Part shown: in pieces, positions 1-5,640 of the stretch
Numbering within the stretch: position 1 is the first letter of the stretch
Layout of the letters: each line of letters starts with the position of its first letter
From: Deltaproteobacteria bacterium
Lineage (GTDB): Bacteria > Desulfobacterota > DSM-4660 > Desulfatiglandales > HGW-15
Length of the DNA stretch: 6,826 nt
Assembly: GCA_016926135.1 (NCBI GenBank)
Contig: JAFGPH010000247.1
Span: forward strand, 1 to 6,826
Direction: 5' to 3'
The notes under the pieces: model-generated
What the model was told of the DNA's origin: nothing
Databases searched by the model: none
Seen by the model: only the letters and a program-made list of their open reading frames with translations
Made by a program: the position numbers and the translations under genes

Positions 1-63
1 ATTCGACGCCAGGAGATTCCCCTGGCCACCAACCCCTACGAATATGCATCTCTTTGTCTCCAT
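1..63 (-). CDS. iorB: Indolepyruvate ferredoxin oxidoreductase beta subunit, N-terminal fragment
   Basis: Only the first 21 codons lie in the window; the gene continues beyond base 1. The ATG is at 63-61 and the peptide begins METKRCIFVGVGGQGNLLAS. Seen: the glycine-rich motif G10-V-G-G-Q-G15 close to the N-terminus. This is typical of the gamma-type domain of 2-oxoacid:acceptor oxidoreductases, which IorB carries. Context supports the call: the start lies 13 bases after the iorA stop on the same strand, preceded by a strong ribosome binding site, and iorA and iorB are normally adjacent and co-transcribed. In the known enzyme the small subunit pairs with IorA to oxidise aryl-pyruvates to aryl-acetyl-CoA with ferredoxin as electron acceptor, in the cytoplasm. 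The fragment alone cannot exclude another gamma-domain oxidoreductase subunit, but with iorA upstream that is unlikely. Confidence 0.85.
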   Translation of the reverse strand, partial: METKRCIFVGVGGQGNLLASN

Positions 64-68
64 GTGAG

Positions 69-76
69 CCTCCCTT
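69..76 (-). promoter_or_regulatory. Ribosome binding site of iorB
   Basis: On the minus strand the sequence AAGGGAGG begins directly after the iorA stop codon (TAG, 79-77) and is followed by five bases before the iorB ATG. This strong Shine-Dalgarno sequence between two closely spaced genes fixes the iorB start and implies coupled translation of the two subunits, as expected for a fixed-stoichiometry complex. Confidence 0.85.
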
Positions 77-1927
77 CTAGTCTTTCACCGGTACGATGGC
101 ATTCTCAGGACAGACCTGCGCACATACCGAACAGCCGATACACAGATTCTTGTTGATGGCAACATGTTCCCCATCCAGGTACATGGCCGGACAGGCGAGC
201 AGGTTGATGCAGTCACGATGGTTCTTACATTTACTGAGGTTCACCATAAAAGGCTTGGACTTCTTGGCCGTGCCGATGGCCCTCGCAAAGAGCGGGCAGA
301 TCTCCTTGGATATGATCACGGAGATGCCGTCATACTCCAGGGACGCCCTGACCGCCTCAATCGTCTTCTTGGTGTTGAAGGGCTTCACCACATGGACATC
401 CTGCACACCGCAACCTCGCACCACGGCCTCGATGGATATCTGGGGCAGATCCGCGCCCACGGCTGAGGCATCCATGCCCGGATGGGGCTGGTGGCCGGTC
501 ATGGCTGTCGTCCCGTTGTCCAGGATCACCAGCGTGAACTTGTGTTTGTTGTGGACCGCATTGACGAGCCCCGTGATGCCGGAATGGAAGAAGGTGGAAT
601 CCCCGATGAAGGCCGCCACCTTCTGGTCGCTGGCCCGCGAGAAACCGCACGAGGAGCTTACCGAGGAGCCCATGCAGATCACGAAGTCCGCCATGGAGAT
701 GGGGGGCAGAAGCCCCAGGGTGTAACAGCCGATGTCCGTCGGGTAGACGGAATCGGTTCCGTAGACCTGTTTCACCGTATAGTAGGTGGCCCTGTGCGGA
801 CAACCGGGGCACAGGGTCGGCGGTCTGCCCGGCAGCGGCGGAAGATCCGACGTGTCCAAAGGCGCCTTCCAGTCGAACTGCACACCGAAGAACTGGGACA
901 GGGCCTCCCTGACCATGCGCGGATCGTACTCGAAGAGCCGTGAAAGCCTGGCAACGCCCTTTCCCTTGATCGGGACCGTGATCCCGTTTTCCTGGGCGAT
1001 CGCCTTGAGATCGTTCTCCACCACAGGCTCCAGTTCCTCGATGACCAGTACCTTGTCCACCTGCTTCAGAAAGCGCACGCAGATTTCTTTGGGCATGGGC
1101 CATGAAAAACCGAGCTTCAGGAAGGACACCTTGTCCTTGATGCCCAGATCGCTCACGGCATCCTGTGCGTAGGCGACGCCCACCCCATTCGCTACGATAC
1201 CCCACTTGCCATTCCCGATGATCTCATTGAGGGGGGACTTCTCGGATATGGCAAGGGCCTTGTCATATTTCTCCAGGAGTTCCTTGTGCAGATTCCTGGA
1301 GACAGCCGGCACGCACACAAAATGGAAGGGGTTCTTCTTGAAAAAGCCCTTGGTCTTCCTCGGCTTCAACTCTCCGTACTTCACCGAGCCCCTGATATGG
1401 GCCAACCGCGTGGTGGTCCTCACGATCACCGGAACTTCCAGTTGCTCGGAGAGATCAAAGGCATAGACCGTCATATCCTTCATTTCCTGCGTGTTGGTGG
1501 GCTCCAGCATGGGGACACCCGACAATCTTGCGTAAAAGCGGTTGTCCTGCTCATTCTGGCTGGAGAACAGGGACGGATCGTCGGCATTGATCACCACCAT
1601 ACCCCCCTTGATTCCTGTGTAGGCCAGGGTCATCAGAGGGTCAGCAGCCACATTCATGCCCACATGCTTCATGGTCACCATGGTCCTGACGCCGGTGAGT
1701 GCGGCCCCCGCGCCCACTTCCAGGGCAACCTTCTCATTGGTGGAGTATTCAAAATAGAGATCCGTCTCCTTGCTGATCGCAAAGAACTGCTCAGGAATCT
1801 CCGAAGAGGGTGTTCCGGGATAGCAGGTGGCAAAAGCGACCCCTGCCTCCAAGGCACCTCGGGCCACAGCCTCATTGCCCAGAAGGAGCATCTCCTTTCC
1901 AGGAGCATCTTCGAGTAACTTGTGCAT
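77..1927 (-). CDS. iorA: Indolepyruvate ferredoxin oxidoreductase alpha subunit
   Basis: 616 residues, the usual length for IorA. The family oxidises indolepyruvate, phenylpyruvate and related 2-oxoacids with CoA to the aryl-acetyl-CoA, using thiamine diphosphate and passing electrons through Fe-S clusters to ferredoxin. Domains seen: a pyrimidine-binding domain near residues 15-180, with CYPGTPSSEIPEQ at 35-47 and a candidate catalytic Glu in NEKVALE (64-70); a middle domain around 240-340; and a diphosphate-binding domain around 365-545, with LCPGCPHR (372-379), GDSTFFHSG (442-450) and NGTTAMTGHQPHPG (471-484). The C-terminal ferredoxin domain has a standard second motif, C596-x2-C599-x2-C602-x3-C606-P. 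The first motif reads C567-x2-H570-x2-C573-x5-C579-P, with His where I expect the second Cys; the codon is CAT at 220-218, so this is not a translation slip. The ATG at 1927 follows a G-rich ribosome binding site. iorB follows immediately and an acyl-CoA ligase precedes it by 127 bases. Confidence 0.96.
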   Translation of the reverse strand: MHKLLEDAPGKEMLLLGNEAVARGALEAGVAFATCYPGTPSSEIPEQFFAISKETDLYFEYSTNEKVALEVGAGAALTGVRTMVTMKHVGMNVAADPLMTLAYTGIKGGMVVINADDPSLFSSQNEQDNRFYARLSGVPMLEPTNTQEMKDMTVYAFDLSEQLEVPVIVRTTTRLAHIRGSVKYGELKPRKTKGFFKKNPFHFVCVPAVSRNLHKELLEKYDKALAISEKSPLNEIIGNGKWGIVANGVGVAYAQDAVSDLGIKDKVSFLKLGFSWPMPKEICVRFLKQVDKVLVIEELEPVVENDLKAIAQENGITVPIKGKGVARLSRLFEYDPRMVREALSQFFGVQFDWKAPLDTSDLPPLPGRPPTLCPGCPHRATYYTVKQVYGTDSVYPTDIGCYTLGLLPPISMADFVICMGSSVSSSCGFSRASDQKVAAFIGDSTFFHSGITGLVNAVHNKHKFTLVILDNGTTAMTGHQPHPGMDASAVGADLPQISIEAVVRGCGVQDVHVVKPFNTKKTIEAVRASLEYDGISVIISKEICPLFARAIGTAKKSKPFMVNLSKCKNHRDCINLLACPAMYLDGEHVAINKNLCIGCSVCAQVCPENAIVPVKD

Positions 1928-1931
1928 CTTA

Positions 1932-1940
1932 CCCCCCCTT
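1932..1940 (-). promoter_or_regulatory. Ribosome binding site of iorA (run of seven G)
   Basis: The minus strand reads AAGGGGGGG followed by TAAG and the iorA ATG. A G-only purine run can pair with the CCUCC of 16S rRNA through G-C and G-U pairs, and the four-base spacing is acceptable, so it supports the start at 1927. The homopolymer is unusual for a ribosome binding site and could vary in length. Confidence 0.6.
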
Positions 1941-1970
1941 AATAGATTTCAGGTTTCTTAACCGCGCGAG

Positions 1971-1988
1971 GCGGCAATTCCACGCCGC
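1971..1988 (-). repeat. Small hairpin between acyl-CoA ligase and iorA
   Basis: Arms GCGGC (1971-1975) and GCCGC (1984-1988) flank an 8-base loop, within the 127-base gap (1928-2054) separating the ligase stop from the iorA start. No T run follows on the minus strand, so it is not a classical intrinsic terminator. It could be an mRNA processing or stability element, or have no function. I see no clear promoter for iorA in this gap. Confidence 0.3.
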
Positions 1989-2054
1989 TGCCAAATAACA
2001 ACCCCTCCCTCCGGCTGGTCCTGGAAGGAAAACATGGTCGTGCACTCTTCGGTT

Positions 2055-3626
2055 TTACAGCTTGAAGGTCTCGGAGAACCCCGCGAACTTCTTTCGCAGT
2101 TTGGGTTTCTCAATCTTGCCCGTGGGATTTCGCGGCACCTCGTCAAAAAAGATCTTCCTCGGCCTTTTGTATCGCGGCAGGCCTTCACAGTACTTGTTCA
2201 GTTCAGCTTCCGTCATTTCCTTCCCGGGTTTCACCTTGATGATGGCCGTTACCAGTTCTCCCAGGCGTTCATCGGGAATGCCGATCACGCCCGCATCCTG
2301 AATCTTCTCATGGGCCATGAGGAAGTCCTCGATCTCCACCGGAAAGATGTTCTCCCCGCCGGTGATGATGATATCCTTCTTGCGGTCCACGAGCCAGATG
2401 AACCCGTCCTCATCGACCCTGGCCATGTCCCCTGTCATGAGCCATCCGTCCACCAGGGTATTCGCCGTGGCCTCCGGGTTCTTGTAGTATTCCTTCATGA
2501 CGCCCGGCCCTTTGACGGCCAGTTCTCCGGGTTCTCCCTTGGGGACGGTGTTTCCCTTGTCATCGACAACTTTGTGCTCCCAGTCGAACCCCGGCACGCC
2601 GATGGCCCCCACCTTGTGGGTGTTCTCGATGCCCAGGTGCACGCACCCGGGACCCGTGGTCTCACTCAGGCCGTAGTCGGTGTCGTAGTCATGATGGGGG
2701 AACACTCCCTTCCAGTTTTGAATGAGGCTCGGCGGCACCGGCTGGGCCCCGATGTGCATGAGTCGCCATTGATCGAGCCTGTAGTCGGAGAGTTTTACAG
2801 TCCCGTTCTCAATGGCTATCAGGATGTCCTGTGCCCAGGGAACGAGTAGCCACACGATCGTGACCTGCTCCTCGGAGACCGCCTCAAGGATCCATTCCGG
2901 CTTGACCCCCTTCAGGAGGACGCCCCTGGCGCCGACAATGAAATTCCCGAACCAGTGCATCTTCGAGCCCGTATGGTACAGGGGAGGGATGCAGAGGAAG
3001 TTGTCCTTGTGGGACTGGTTGTGATGACGGTTCTCCGTAATGCATGCCGACTCCAGATTTCTCTGGGTGAGCAGGATGGGTTTCGGCTTGCCTGTGGTTC
3101 CCGACGTGAAGTAGAGGGCCGCATCGTCAAGCAGGCTGAGTGGCACCTTCGGGTCCGTGCTCGGCACCCCCTCGACGAACCGGGTGTAGGGCTCGGCATA
3201 GGCGGGCATGAGCTTATCCGTACCCAGAAAGATGAAGTTCTTCATCCCCTTCAACTCGCCCTTGATGGCATTGATCCGGTCGGCGAATTCCTCTCCGAAA
3301 AAGAGGGTCTCCGCTTCCGCAATCTCTGCACAGTACTGGATGTCCTCGGCGGAAAAACGGAAGTTCAGAGGCACGGCCCAGGCACCGGTCCTGAGGATCC
3401 CGAAGTAGGCGGGGAGCCACTCCAGGCAGTTCATCATGAGGTGAATGACCTTGTCACCCTTCTTGACCCCCTTCGCCATCAGGGCATTGGCAACCCTGTT
3501 GGCCGCGTCATCGAACTCCTTCCAGGTAATGACTCTCCGACTCTTTGTCGCCCCGTCCCTTTCTATCAGGGCGACCTCATCCCCGTACATTCTCGCATTG
3601 CGCGCCAGTATTTCCGTAATCAGCAT
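2055..3626 (-). CDS. AMP-forming acyl-CoA ligase (AMP-dependent synthetase/ligase family)
   Basis: 523 residues from the ATG at 3626, the normal size for the class I adenylate-forming family. These enzymes activate a carboxylic acid with ATP to an acyl-AMP and then transfer it to CoA. Motifs seen (ATG numbering): the phosphate-binding loop TSGTTGKPK at 174-182; YGLSETTGPG near 318-327; TGDM at 398-401; the hinge region DRKKDIIITGGENIFP at 414-429; and the C-terminal PTGKIEKPK at 501-509, with the likely catalytic Lys504. It resembles medium/long-chain fatty acid or 4-coumarate-type ligases more than the shorter PaaK-type phenylacetate-CoA ligases, so the substrate is not assigned. It is first in an apparent operon with iorA and iorB, which suggests an aryl-acetate or similar acid. 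A TTG at 3641 would add five residues (GVPG after the start), but only the ATG has a ribosome binding site at proper distance. Confidence 0.93.
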   Translation of the reverse strand: MLITEILARNARMYGDEVALIERDGATKSRRVITWKEFDDAANRVANALMAKGVKKGDKVIHLMMNCLEWLPAYFGILRTGAWAVPLNFRFSAEDIQYCAEIAEAETLFFGEEFADRINAIKGELKGMKNFIFLGTDKLMPAYAEPYTRFVEGVPSTDPKVPLSLLDDAALYFTSGTTGKPKPILLTQRNLESACITENRHHNQSHKDNFLCIPPLYHTGSKMHWFGNFIVGARGVLLKGVKPEWILEAVSEEQVTIVWLLVPWAQDILIAIENGTVKLSDYRLDQWRLMHIGAQPVPPSLIQNWKGVFPHHDYDTDYGLSETTGPGCVHLGIENTHKVGAIGVPGFDWEHKVVDDKGNTVPKGEPGELAVKGPGVMKEYYKNPEATANTLVDGWLMTGDMARVDEDGFIWLVDRKKDIIITGGENIFPVEIEDFLMAHEKIQDAGVIGIPDERLGELVTAIIKVKPGKEMTEAELNKYCEGLPRYKRPRKIFFDEVPRNPTGKIEKPKLRKKFAGFSETFKL

Positions 3627-3632
3627 GCCCGG

Positions 3633-3639
3633 CACCCCC
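3633..3639 (-). promoter_or_regulatory. Ribosome binding site deciding the ligase start
   Basis: GGGGGTG on the minus strand, six bases upstream of the ATG at 3626. The alternative in-frame TTG at 3641 lies upstream of this G run and has only AT-rich sequence ahead of it, so the ATG is preferred. Confidence 0.55.
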
Positions 3640-3641
3640 AA

Positions 3642-3656
3642 AGCTAGATTTTAGCT
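3642..3656 (-). promoter_or_regulatory. Inverted repeat at the expected transcription start (possible operator)
   Basis: Perfect 5-base arms AGCTA (3642-3646) and TAGCT (3652-3656) around a 5-base centre, between the predicted transcription start (about 3658) and the ribosome binding site of the ligase. Its position would suit a repressor site or a small leader hairpin. The arms are short, so chance is a real alternative. Confidence 0.3.
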
Positions 3657-3664
3657 ACAAAGTG

Positions 3665-3693
3665 ACTATAAGGGATGATCAGGGCATTGTCAA
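3665..3693 (-). promoter_or_regulatory. Sigma-70-type promoter of the ligase-iorAB operon
   Basis: Reading the minus strand, a perfect -35 TTGACA (3693-3688) is followed after exactly 17 bases by TATAGT (3670-3665), five of six matches to the -10 consensus. The predicted start is near 3658, giving a leader of about 31 bases before the ATG at 3626. The spacer contains the palindrome TGATCA (3676-3681). This is the best promoter in the window and is correctly placed and oriented to drive the acyl-CoA ligase, iorA and iorB. Confidence 0.8.
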
Positions 3694-3962
3694 GAAAATA
3701 CGGCTTTTGTGGGAACGGGGAAGAACCGCACCCTGTTTCCGTTTTATCTCATCGATTTCAGATGGTTGGGAATTAGATGCAAGGGACGCAGATCCCGCTC
3801 TCAGGCCCGGAAGGCCCCCCCGAAGGTCCGTGATGCGGCCTGCCCGACCCCATGAATCGCGTATCCGGAAGGTCATTTTCTATCCTATCCGGTTCATACG
3901 GTCATAGGGCTAACATGATGGAGTGCATGGCCGAAAGGCGTGGAGCCCCGCAGGCAGAGGCT

Positions 3963-3980
3963 CGTGCCACCGGTGGTACG
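3963..3980. repeat. 18-base near-perfect palindrome
   Basis: Arms CGTGCCACC and GGTGGTACG meet with no loop. Eight of nine positions are complementary and the ninth (3966/3977) can form a G-U pair in RNA. The central ten bases, CCACCGGTGG (3967-3976), are a perfect palindrome. It could be a dimeric protein binding site or the edge of the repeat-like block to its right; no neighbouring gene start makes an operator role obvious. Confidence 0.5.
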
Positions 3981-3985
3981 GCTTA

Positions 3986-4080
3986 ACCCGCCGAAGCGCC
4001 AATTTTCCTTCGCCGAGGCTTCGGAGGACACCCGCATTCCTCTATGCTCCAAGGACCCTGGCTTCCTGCGAAGGCGGGTG
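3986..4080. repeat. Inverted-repeat-rich block, possible dispersed intergenic repeat
   Basis: Several complementary pairs are packed together: CCGAAG (3991-3996) with CTTCGG (4019-4024); CACCCGC (4029-4035) with GCGGGTG (4074-4080); and a tight hairpin CCTGC-GAAG-GCGGG (4065-4078). ACCCGC also occurs twice as a direct repeat (3986-3991, 4030-4035). The phrase TTCCTGCGAAGGCGGG resembles the palindromic cores of intergenic repeats seen in many bacterial genomes, where TTCCCGC faces GCGGGAA around a GAAG-type loop. The block ends seven bases from the TPR gene stop, a usual place for such elements. Calling it a repeat family is an inference; only one copy is visible here. Confidence 0.4.
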
Positions 4081-4086
4081 AAGGCA

Positions 4087-4785
4087 TCAGGTGGCATCCT
4101 TTTTGAGAAAGGCGTTGACCATGGGCAGGAAGGGGGACCCCTTGAACCTGGAAGCGAACTCCTTCAGTGTCTCCTTTGCCCGGTCTTCTTGCCCATTGAG
4201 CCGGTAAACCCTCGCCAGATTCAGCATGGCCAAATCCTTGAAAGCACCCTGAGGATGAGAGAGAAGTCCTCTCAGCATTTCAGCGGCCTTTTCGAGTTCC
4301 CCCTTTTCCTCGTGGCAGGCCGCCATGGCCAGCATGGCGAGGGGCCGATACGGACTGTCCTGGGGGCTTTCTTCCAGAAAATTCTGGTACAGGGAAAGGG
4401 CTTCATCGTACTTCTTTTCCTGGAACTTGAGGTGGGCCAGTTCCGGGTAGGCCAGGCGGCTCGCCTTGGAGAGACCATATTGCTCGGTCACTCTTCGGAA
4501 CAGGGCCTCCACTTGCTTCAGTTTATCGGGTTCCTGTTTTCCGTAAAGGGTCTCATCGAGGGTATAGTAAGCCTCGTTGTAGGCGGCCTGACCCTTACTT
4601 TCCACATGGGTCAGGTAGGCATAGCCCCCGAGATAGAGGAGGATTGCAACGCCAATGACCACGCCCGCGATCTGGAGCTGTCTGGAATGTTCCTGCGCAA
4701 ACAGAACCGCCCTGGCAGAGAAGGTCATGAACTCGTCTTCGCCCTTGAGCAGTTCCTTTCGTGTCACCCTTTTTGCTGAAGCCAT
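4087..4785 (-). CDS. Membrane-anchored tetratricopeptide-repeat protein
   Basis: 232 residues. The N-terminus (1-38) is charged and contains TRKELLKGEDEFMTF (8-22). A single hydrophobic segment at about 39-58 is followed by a long helical, Ala/Leu-rich region to the end, with TPR-like units around 66-100, 112-138, 146-172 and 184-212 (for example KFQEKKYDEALSLYQNFLEESP). The likely topology is a short cytoplasmic tail, one membrane span and a periplasmic TPR domain. The layout resembles the TPR-like domain proteins related to YfgM, which in E. coli associates with the SecYEG translocon and periplasmic chaperones. Whether this protein has that role is not shown. The ATG at 4785 has only a weak GGGA about ten bases upstream. 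It is divergent from the dedA gene and separated from the ligase operon, so it is probably transcribed alone. Confidence 0.8.
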   Translation of the reverse strand: MASAKRVTRKELLKGEDEFMTFSARAVLFAQEHSRQLQIAGVVIGVAILLYLGGYAYLTHVESKGQAAYNEAYYTLDETLYGKQEPDKLKQVEALFRRVTEQYGLSKASRLAYPELAHLKFQEKKYDEALSLYQNFLEESPQDSPYRPLAMLAMAACHEEKGELEKAAEMLRGLLSHPQGAFKDLAMLNLARVYRLNGQEDRAKETLKEFASRFKGSPFLPMVNAFLKKDAT

Positions 4786-4818
4786 GCAGTGTAGATCCCG
4801 TTTGTGAAGTGGTCCATT

Positions 4819-4847
4819 CGTTTAGCAAAAGCCCTCGGGACAGTCAA
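4819..4847 (-). promoter_or_regulatory. Putative promoter of the TPR gene
   Basis: On the minus strand, TTGACT (4847-4842, five of six to consensus) and TAAACG (4824-4819, three of six) are separated by 17 bases. TG sits one base ahead of the -10 element, giving an extended -10 that could compensate for its weakness. A start near 4812 would leave a leader of about 27 bases. Confidence 0.4.
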
Positions 4848-4861
4848 GGTAAAAAGATTCC

Positions 4862-4890
4862 TTGTATTTCCCCGGAAGAACATCTAAAAG
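4862..4890 (+). promoter_or_regulatory. Weak putative promoter of the DedA-family gene
   Basis: TTGTAT (4862-4867) and TAAAAG (4885-4890) with a 17-base spacer. Matches are three and four of six, so this is a tentative call; it is the best-spaced pair I found on the plus strand between 4786 and 5003. It would give a leader of about 105 bases containing two small hairpins. Confidence 0.22.
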
Positions 4891-4908
4891 AAACATCGTC
4901 CCCGGGAA

Positions 4909-4928
4909 CCCTGACTGGATCAGGAGGG
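4909..4928 (+). repeat. Leader hairpin 1 upstream of the DedA-family gene
   Basis: Arms CCTGA (4910-4914) and TCAGG (4920-4924) around a 5-base loop, with outer C and G runs (4909-4911, 4926-4928) that could extend the stem past one bulged A. No T run follows. It lies inside the predicted 5' leader. Confidence 0.35.
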
Positions 4929-4952
4929 ACGAATGCCGGGCTATCGTGGGCG

Positions 4953-4975
4953 CACCGATCCGAGTCGATCGGGTG
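4953..4975 (+). repeat. Leader hairpin 2 upstream of the DedA-family gene
   Basis: Perfect 6-base arms CCGATC (4955-4960) and GATCGG (4967-4972) around a 6-base loop. The stem can be lengthened by CA (4953-4954) pairing with TG (4974-4975) across one bulged G. The right arm covers part of the purine-rich stretch GGGTGGGG (4971-4978), just ahead of the ATG at 4981, so folding could hide a ribosome binding site there. Confidence 0.4.
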
Positions 4976-5003
4976 GGGCCATGGAGGGTTTCTCAGAGAG
5001 ACG

Positions 5004-5636
5004 ATGAGCTGCACCGAGAGATTCCTGAGTTTTCTTGATTCCCTCCCCGAACTCCCCACCTATTTCTTCCTGGGCTTGAGCGCCTATGTGGAAAATATCT
5101 TTCCGCCCATCCCGGGGGATACGATCACGGCCTTCGGGGCCTTCATGGTGGGCATGGGAAAACTCGGTTTTTTCGGGGTTTACATTTCCACCACCTTGGG
5201 AAGTCTTCTGGGGTTCCTTTCTCTCTTTTGGCTGGGTGGGATTTTCGGCAGGCGATTCTTCATGGAAAGGGATTACCGGTTCTTCAGGGCCGGGGATATT
5301 CTCAAGGCGGAGCAATGGTTCGGAAGATACGGCTACCTGCTCATCGCCATGAATCGATTCCTGCCGGGAGTACGCTCAGCCGTATCCCTGGCAGGCGGCC
5401 TCTCCCGCCTGAGGCCGGCCTGGGTGGCTCTTCTGGCCTTTCTCAGCTGCGCCGTATGGAACCTCATCTGGATCACGATGGGGTACCTGTTAGGAAGCAA
5501 CTGGCAAACGATCGATGCGAGGATGTCTGCCCTCCTGATGAAATACAACCTGGCCGTCTTCGCCCTGTTCGTCTTGATCGTCCTTTTTGTCCTTGTCATG
5601 CGGCTGGTGGTCAGGCATCGGAGCGGCAAACGCTGA
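5004..5636 (+). CDS. DedA-family (SNARE-associated/VTT domain) inner membrane protein
   Basis: 210 residues, typical for DedA proteins, which are multi-span inner membrane proteins linked to lipid carrier or phospholipid flipping and membrane homeostasis. Seen: E30 followed by FPPIPGDTI (33-41), the conserved E...PxPG-acid region of the re-entrant segment; hydrophobic stretches at about 17-50, 57-81, 138-163 and 182-203; and the signature NRFLPGVRSAVSLAGG (117-132), with Arg118, Pro121 and Arg124. The C-terminus is basic. The open frame extends 81 codons upstream to an ATG at 4761, but that stretch overlaps the start of the divergent TPR gene and lacks family-like sequence, so I chose the ATG at 5004 with AGAGAG just ahead of it. 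The specific subfamily and substrate cannot be given. No terminator is visible before the moaA leader, so some readthrough is possible. Confidence 0.88.
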   Translation: MSCTERFLSFLDSLPELPTYFFLGLSAYVENIFPPIPGDTITAFGAFMVGMGKLGFFGVYISTTLGSLLGFLSLFWLGGIFGRRFFMERDYRFFRAGDILKAEQWFGRYGYLLIAMNRFLPGVRSAVSLAGGLSRLRPAWVALLAFLSCAVWNLIWITMGYLLGSNWQTIDARMSALLMKYNLAVFALFVLIVLFVLVMRLVVRHRSGKR

Positions 5637-5640
5637 GCTT

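Larger units (their letters stand above)
3694..4086. other. Intergenic region without a convincing gene
   Basis: About 390 bases between the operon promoter and the 3' end of the TPR gene. The short open frames here show no recognisable protein family, no good start signals and low-complexity, arginine/proline-rich translations typical of GC-rich noncoding DNA. The left part (about 3700-3960) shows nothing definite apart from a small GGCC-x5-GGCC hairpin and two TATCCGG copies. The right part carries the clustered inverted repeats listed separately. No intrinsic terminator with a T run is visible for the TPR gene, whose transcription runs into this region. Confidence 0.6.

Noticed and set aside
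357..1205. 282-codon open frame on the minus strand inside iorA
   Set aside because: It is a different frame of the fully conserved iorA gene; its translation is rich in Gly/Arg/His with no family features, as expected for a shadow in GC-rich DNA.
1286..1918. 210-codon plus-strand open frame opposite iorA
   Set aside because: It lies entirely antisense to the conserved N-terminal half of iorA, and the translation shows no recognisable motif or start signal.
2034..2849. 271-codon plus-strand open frame opposite the acyl-CoA ligase
   Set aside because: Antisense shadow of a gene with all expected ligase motifs; no family-like sequence.
3627..3641. TTG at 3641 as start of the acyl-CoA ligase
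   Set aside because: No Shine-Dalgarno sequence precedes it, whereas GGGGGTG lies six bases ahead of the ATG at 3626.
3894..4097. 67-codon minus-strand frame across the repeat-like block
   Set aside because: It begins inside the TPR gene and translates inverted repeats; no ribosome binding site or known family.
3940..4779. 279-codon plus-strand open frame opposite the TPR gene
   Set aside because: It is the complement of a coherent membrane-anchored TPR protein, and the plus-strand translation has no recognisable domain.
4761..5003. 81-codon upstream extension of the DedA-family frame
   Set aside because: It overlaps the 5' end of the divergent TPR gene and its promoter region, lacks DedA-like sequence, and would make the protein far longer than the family norm.
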